DNA of 64,000 nucleotides from Nitrospira tepida (GTDB lineage: Bacteria; Nitrospirota; Nitrospiria; Nitrospirales; Nitrospiraceae), in assembly GCF_947241125.1 (NCBI RefSeq), contig NZ_OX365700.1, forward strand, positions 1,178,001 to 1,242,000, in the 5' to 3' direction. The notes under the pieces are model-generated. The model saw only the letters and a program-made list of their open reading frames with translations, did not search any database and was not told where the DNA came from. This document shows positions 61,552 through 64,000 of the stretch, in pieces (position 1 is the stretch's first letter; each line of letters opens with the position of its first letter). The position numbers and the translations under genes were made by a program.

Positions 61552-63036
61552 ATGTTGAACAAGATCTTCGGGCTTGAAACCGAATACGGGCTCCTCGTCA
61601 ACGAGGACCGGCCCGACCATTCGCCGACCTGGTACGCCCACCGGATTCGCGACTATATCTTCAACGTGCAGCAGCGCGGCGTGCTCGACCTGCATCACCG
61701 CGGGCACGATGAGCCGCCCGGCAACGGCGGGTTCCTGACCAACGCCGGACGCCTGTACCTCGACATGGGGCATATCGAATATGCCTCGCCCGAATGCGGG
61801 TCGTTGGCGGATGTCGTGGCATCGGACCGGGCCGGCGATTTGCTGATCCAGCAGGCCATCGACGACCTGGGCTTGGGCGGCGCGGTGTCGCTGATCAAGA
61901 ACAACATCGACCACGAGACGGACGCCACGTTCGGCTGCCATGAAAACTATCTGGTCTCCCGGCGGTTCCCGTTCACCCGGCGCGGCCTGTCCAAGCTGCT
62001 GCCGTTTCTGGTGACCCGGCAGATCTTCACGGGATCTGGGCGGGTGGGGGCGGCCACGGTGGACGAGATGTGGGTGCCGCGCGGGCAGATCATCCTGCCG
62101 AGAAGCCGGTTGCTGGACGGGCGGGACGGTCCCAGGGTGGATTTTCAACTGTCGCAGCGCGCGGATCACATCATGAACGATTTTTTCGAATGGGTGCAGG
62201 GCAACCGCTCGATCGTGAACACCCGCGACGAGCCGCTGGCCGATCCGAATGCCTACCGGCGCATCCACCTGCTTTTGGGCGATTCGAACATGGCGGAGTA
62301 CGCCAGCGCCCTCAAGCTCGGCACGACGGCGCTGGTGTTGCAATTAATCGAGGAAGGCCATGCGCCGGACGGGTTGCAGTTGGCCGATCCGGTCGAGTCG
62401 TTGCAAGAGATCTCGCAAGATCAGGCAAGGAAATGGCTCGTGACGTTGGAATCGGGGAAGACGCTCTCGGCGCTCGATATTCAGGAACAGTATCTGGAGG
62501 CGGCGCAGCGCCATTGTAAAGGCCAGGACCAGGAGACGGATTGGGTGCTGGAACAGTGGGAGCAGGTGCTCCAGGATCTCAAAGGCGACTATACGAAGCT
62601 GGTCGGCCGGGTCGATTGGGCCAGCAAATTGTGGCTGCTCGAAACCTATCGGGAAGCGGAGCGGGTCGGGTGGGATGATCCGATGCTCAAGAGCCTGGAC
62701 CTGGAGTACCACAATTTGAACGCCGGCCGCGGGCTCTACTTCGGCTTGCTGGAAGAAGGGAAGGTGCCGCGGTTCATGGCCGATCGGGCCGTCGAGCTGG
62801 CGCAGGACCGGCCTCCCCGCGACACCCGCGCGTTCGGCCGGTCTGAAGTGGTCCGTCACCTGCCCGCCTGTGGGCCGCCGCCGGATTCCGACGATCAACC
62901 GGTGCGCGACCGCTTTTATCCCGCCTACATCATCAACTGGTCCGCGTTCCAACTGCGCGGCCGCGACCCCTTCATGATGCCGAACCCCTTCAAGACCTAC
63001 GTGCAGGAAGTGAAGGCCCACCTCTCGGGCGGATGA
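61552..63036 (+). CDS. pafA: PafA, ligase of the ubiquitin-like modifier
   Basis: 494 residues, paralogous to the Dop gene upstream. It begins MLNKIFGLETEYG and contains GCHENYLVSRRFPFTRRGLS, LPFLVTRQIFTGSGRVG, NTRDEPLADPNAYRRIHLLL and GDSNMAEYASALKLGTTALV. It lacks the Dop-specific loop. It activates the modifier's C-terminal Glu with ATP and joins it to substrate Lys. An insertion around residues 178-200 (EMWVPRGQIILPRSRLLDGR) distinguishes it from actinobacterial forms. Confidence 0.9.
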   Translation: MLNKIFGLETEYGLLVNEDRPDHSPTWYAHRIRDYIFNVQQRGVLDLHHRGHDEPPGNGGFLTNAGRLYLDMGHIEYASPECGSLADVVASDRAGDLLIQQAIDDLGLGGAVSLIKNNIDHETDATFGCHENYLVSRRFPFTRRGLSKLLPFLVTRQIFTGSGRVGAATVDEMWVPRGQIILPRSRLLDGRDGPRVDFQLSQRADHIMNDFFEWVQGNRSIVNTRDEPLADPNAYRRIHLLLGDSNMAEYASALKLGTTALVLQLIEEGHAPDGLQLADPVESLQEISQDQARKWLVTLESGKTLSALDIQEQYLEAAQRHCKGQDQETDWVLEQWEQVLQDLKGDYTKLVGRVDWASKLWLLETYREAERVGWDDPMLKSLDLEYHNLNAGRGLYFGLLEEGKVPRFMADRAVELAQDRPPRDTRAFGRSEVVRHLPACGPPPDSDDQPVRDRFYPAYIINWSAFQLRGRDPFMMPNPFKTYVQEVKAHLSGG

Positions 63037-63084
63037 ATCGTCGCGGATCTCACTCAGCCGTTTCCCGATATCCGTCGTAATCGC

Positions 63085-63384
63085 TCAACTTCCGGACTCC
63101 ATGCACCTTGTCCAGGGATGCGAGGCGGCGCCGACCACGGCCCCGGCCATGCCGAACGGTACGGAAACGAAAAAGAGCGGGACGCCGAGCCCGTATCCCG
63201 CCCATTGCATCAATATACTCTCGCGCTCCTGTCCGGCATGGACCAGACGAACCGCCGGGTCCATCGGGAACATGCCGTATTCACTGCCGAGGCTGGCGCT
63301 CTCCCCGATCGTGCGGCAACGCGCGTCGCTCGCGGCCGGCATCAGGATCAGCGTCAGCAACAGCAACAACACGCTCATTTTCAT
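63085..63384 (-). CDS. small exported protein
   Basis: 99 residues: signal peptide (VLLLLLTLILMPAASDA), then RCRTIGESASLGSEYGMFPM, a hydrophobic segment (GYGLGVPLFFVSVPFGMAGA) that may be a membrane helix, and a final Cys. Not recognised. It starts 3 bp after the stop of the transaldolase gene on the same strand, so probably co-transcribed. Confidence 0.6.
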   Translation of the reverse strand: MKMSVLLLLLTLILMPAASDARCRTIGESASLGSEYGMFPMDPAVRLVHAGQERESILMQWAGYGLGVPLFFVSVPFGMAGAVVGAASHPWTRCMESGS

Positions 63385-63387
63385 TGC

Positions 63388-64000
63388 CTACCTCCTCTGG
63401 CCAAGACCTGATCCATAGGGCGAGGAAGCCGGCAGCGCGAACGGGCAACCATTCGATCGTTCCGGTTGGTCTGCCTTGGACCGGTGCTCGATCACGTCGA
63501 GAAGCCGGTCATAGGCGGCTCTGAACGACTGCAGCCCCTCATCCAACAACCGATCGGTCAGCTCCTTCAAAGAGATTCCCGCCCGCTGGAGTTCCGTCAA
63601 CGTGTTGTTTGCCTCCTCAATCCCTTCGGTCAGCCGAAATTCCGGGTGCCCGTGATCACGAAAGGCCTCCAAGGTTGCGGGCGGAACCGTGCTGACCGTC
63701 TCGGGACCGATGAGTTCCTCCAGGTACAGCACATCGCGATAACGGGGATTCTTCGTGCCGGTACTCGCCCAGAGCACCCGTTGGGGCATGGCGCCTCGTG
63801 CAGCCAGCGCGTCCCATCGCGGACCGGAGAACAGGGTCCGATAGCGCTGGTAAATCAGCTTGGCATTCGCCACGGCCACCTTTCCTTGAAGGCTTTTCAA
63901 GAGGATCTGGTCCGCTTCTCTCGTGGCGGTCTTCAGGCGCGCGTCGATGGAGGCGTCCGCCGCCGTGTCCAGGCGGCTGACGAACACGCTGGCGACGCTG
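63388..64000 (-). CDS. tal: transaldolase, C-terminal part (cut by the window edge)
   Basis: About 203 residues of the C-terminal half; the gene continues past 64000. Family sequence: SVFVSRLDTAADASIDARLK, VAVANAKLIYQRYRTLFSG, RVLWASTGTKNPRYRDVLYL, EELIGPETVSTVPPATLEAF, FRLTEGIEEANNTLTELQRA. This is the type of transaldolase with the longer C-terminus that is also found fused to glucose-6-phosphate isomerase. It works in the non-oxidative pentose-phosphate pathway. The catalytic Lys lies beyond the window. A short Pro/Ser-rich tail ends the protein. Confidence 0.9.
   Translation of the reverse strand, partial: SVASVFVSRLDTAADASIDARLKTATREADQILLKSLQGKVAVANAKLIYQRYRTLFSGPRWDALAARGAMPQRVLWASTGTKNPRYRDVLYLEELIGPETVSTVPPATLEAFRDHGHPEFRLTEGIEEANNTLTELQRAGISLKELTDRLLDEGLQSFRAAYDRLLDVIEHRSKADQPERSNGCPFALPASSPYGSGLGQRR

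Overview
The window is about 64 kb of GC-rich bacterial chromosome and most likely comes from a Nitrospira-lineage nitrifier (phylum Nitrospirota). This is inferred from combinations of genes: a respiratory locus with two cytochrome bd-like (CydA-type) proteins next to a b6-type cytochrome b, a Rieske protein and several c-type cytochromes; an ethylbenzene-dehydrogenase/NxrC-like heme protein; hopanoid HpnH; and a complete bacterial proteasome locus whose modifier looks like UBact, the Pup-like protein described from Nitrospirae. No database search was possible, so the species is not assigned.

Layout. 0.3-2.7 kb: hpnH and two conserved proteins of unknown function. 3.0-14.4 kb: a co-directional run of eleven respiratory genes, namely cyt c, bd-like I, membrane cyt c, PRC-barrel/Rieske, cyt b, a membrane protein, bd-like II, two membrane cyt c, the NxrC-like protein and a diheme cyt c with a coiled coil. 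14.5-17.1 kb: a UbiA prenyltransferase, a caspase-fold lipoprotein lacking its catalytic residues, and tRNA-Thr(CGT). 17.1-28.5 kb: accessory island. A tandem array of structured ~85-90 bp repeats starts two bases after the tRNA, followed by a small repeat lipoprotein and a type I restriction-modification operon (hsdM, hsdS, a four-helix-bundle gene, an AbiEi/AbiEii toxin-antitoxin pair, hsdR, a YgjP-type metallopeptidase).

28.7-38.4 kb: a lipase-like lipoprotein, then a minus-strand signalling block with single-domain response regulators, a ribbon-helix-helix protein, a DUF2934 protein, a frameshifted NarL-type regulator, a PAS/GAF kinase and a Cache-domain kinase with an Rcp1-like partner. 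38.6-43.4 kb: arsM, two small membrane proteins, a decayed higB with intact higA, a RelE/RHH toxin-antitoxin pair, and a duplicated fluoride (crcB) riboswitch. The downstream riboswitch copy precedes a CPA2-type antiporter; the upstream copy is mutated and has no gene. 43.5-54.8 kb: an MFS transporter, small exported proteins (one built of 11-residue repeats), a possible sigma/anti-sigma-like pair, a probable glycosylglycerate osmolyte operon enclosing a membrane channel-like gene, HIT, HD and YjbQ proteins.

54.9-63.0 kb: an HtrA-type protease and the proteasome operon mpa/arc, dop, UBact/pup, prcB, prcA, pafA. The window ends in a minus-strand transaldolase gene cut by the boundary. A dispersed intergenic repeat built from GTCAA/TGACG-type words occurs four times (43.4, 44.9, 52.2 and 59.7 kb).

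The signals I consider most worth checking are the tRNA-linked structured repeat array, the fluoride-riboswitch duplication, the pseudo-caspase, the Asn-for-Asp change in the phosphoglycerate phosphatase, the Mpa tail without the usual docking motif, and the four-copy intergenic repeat.
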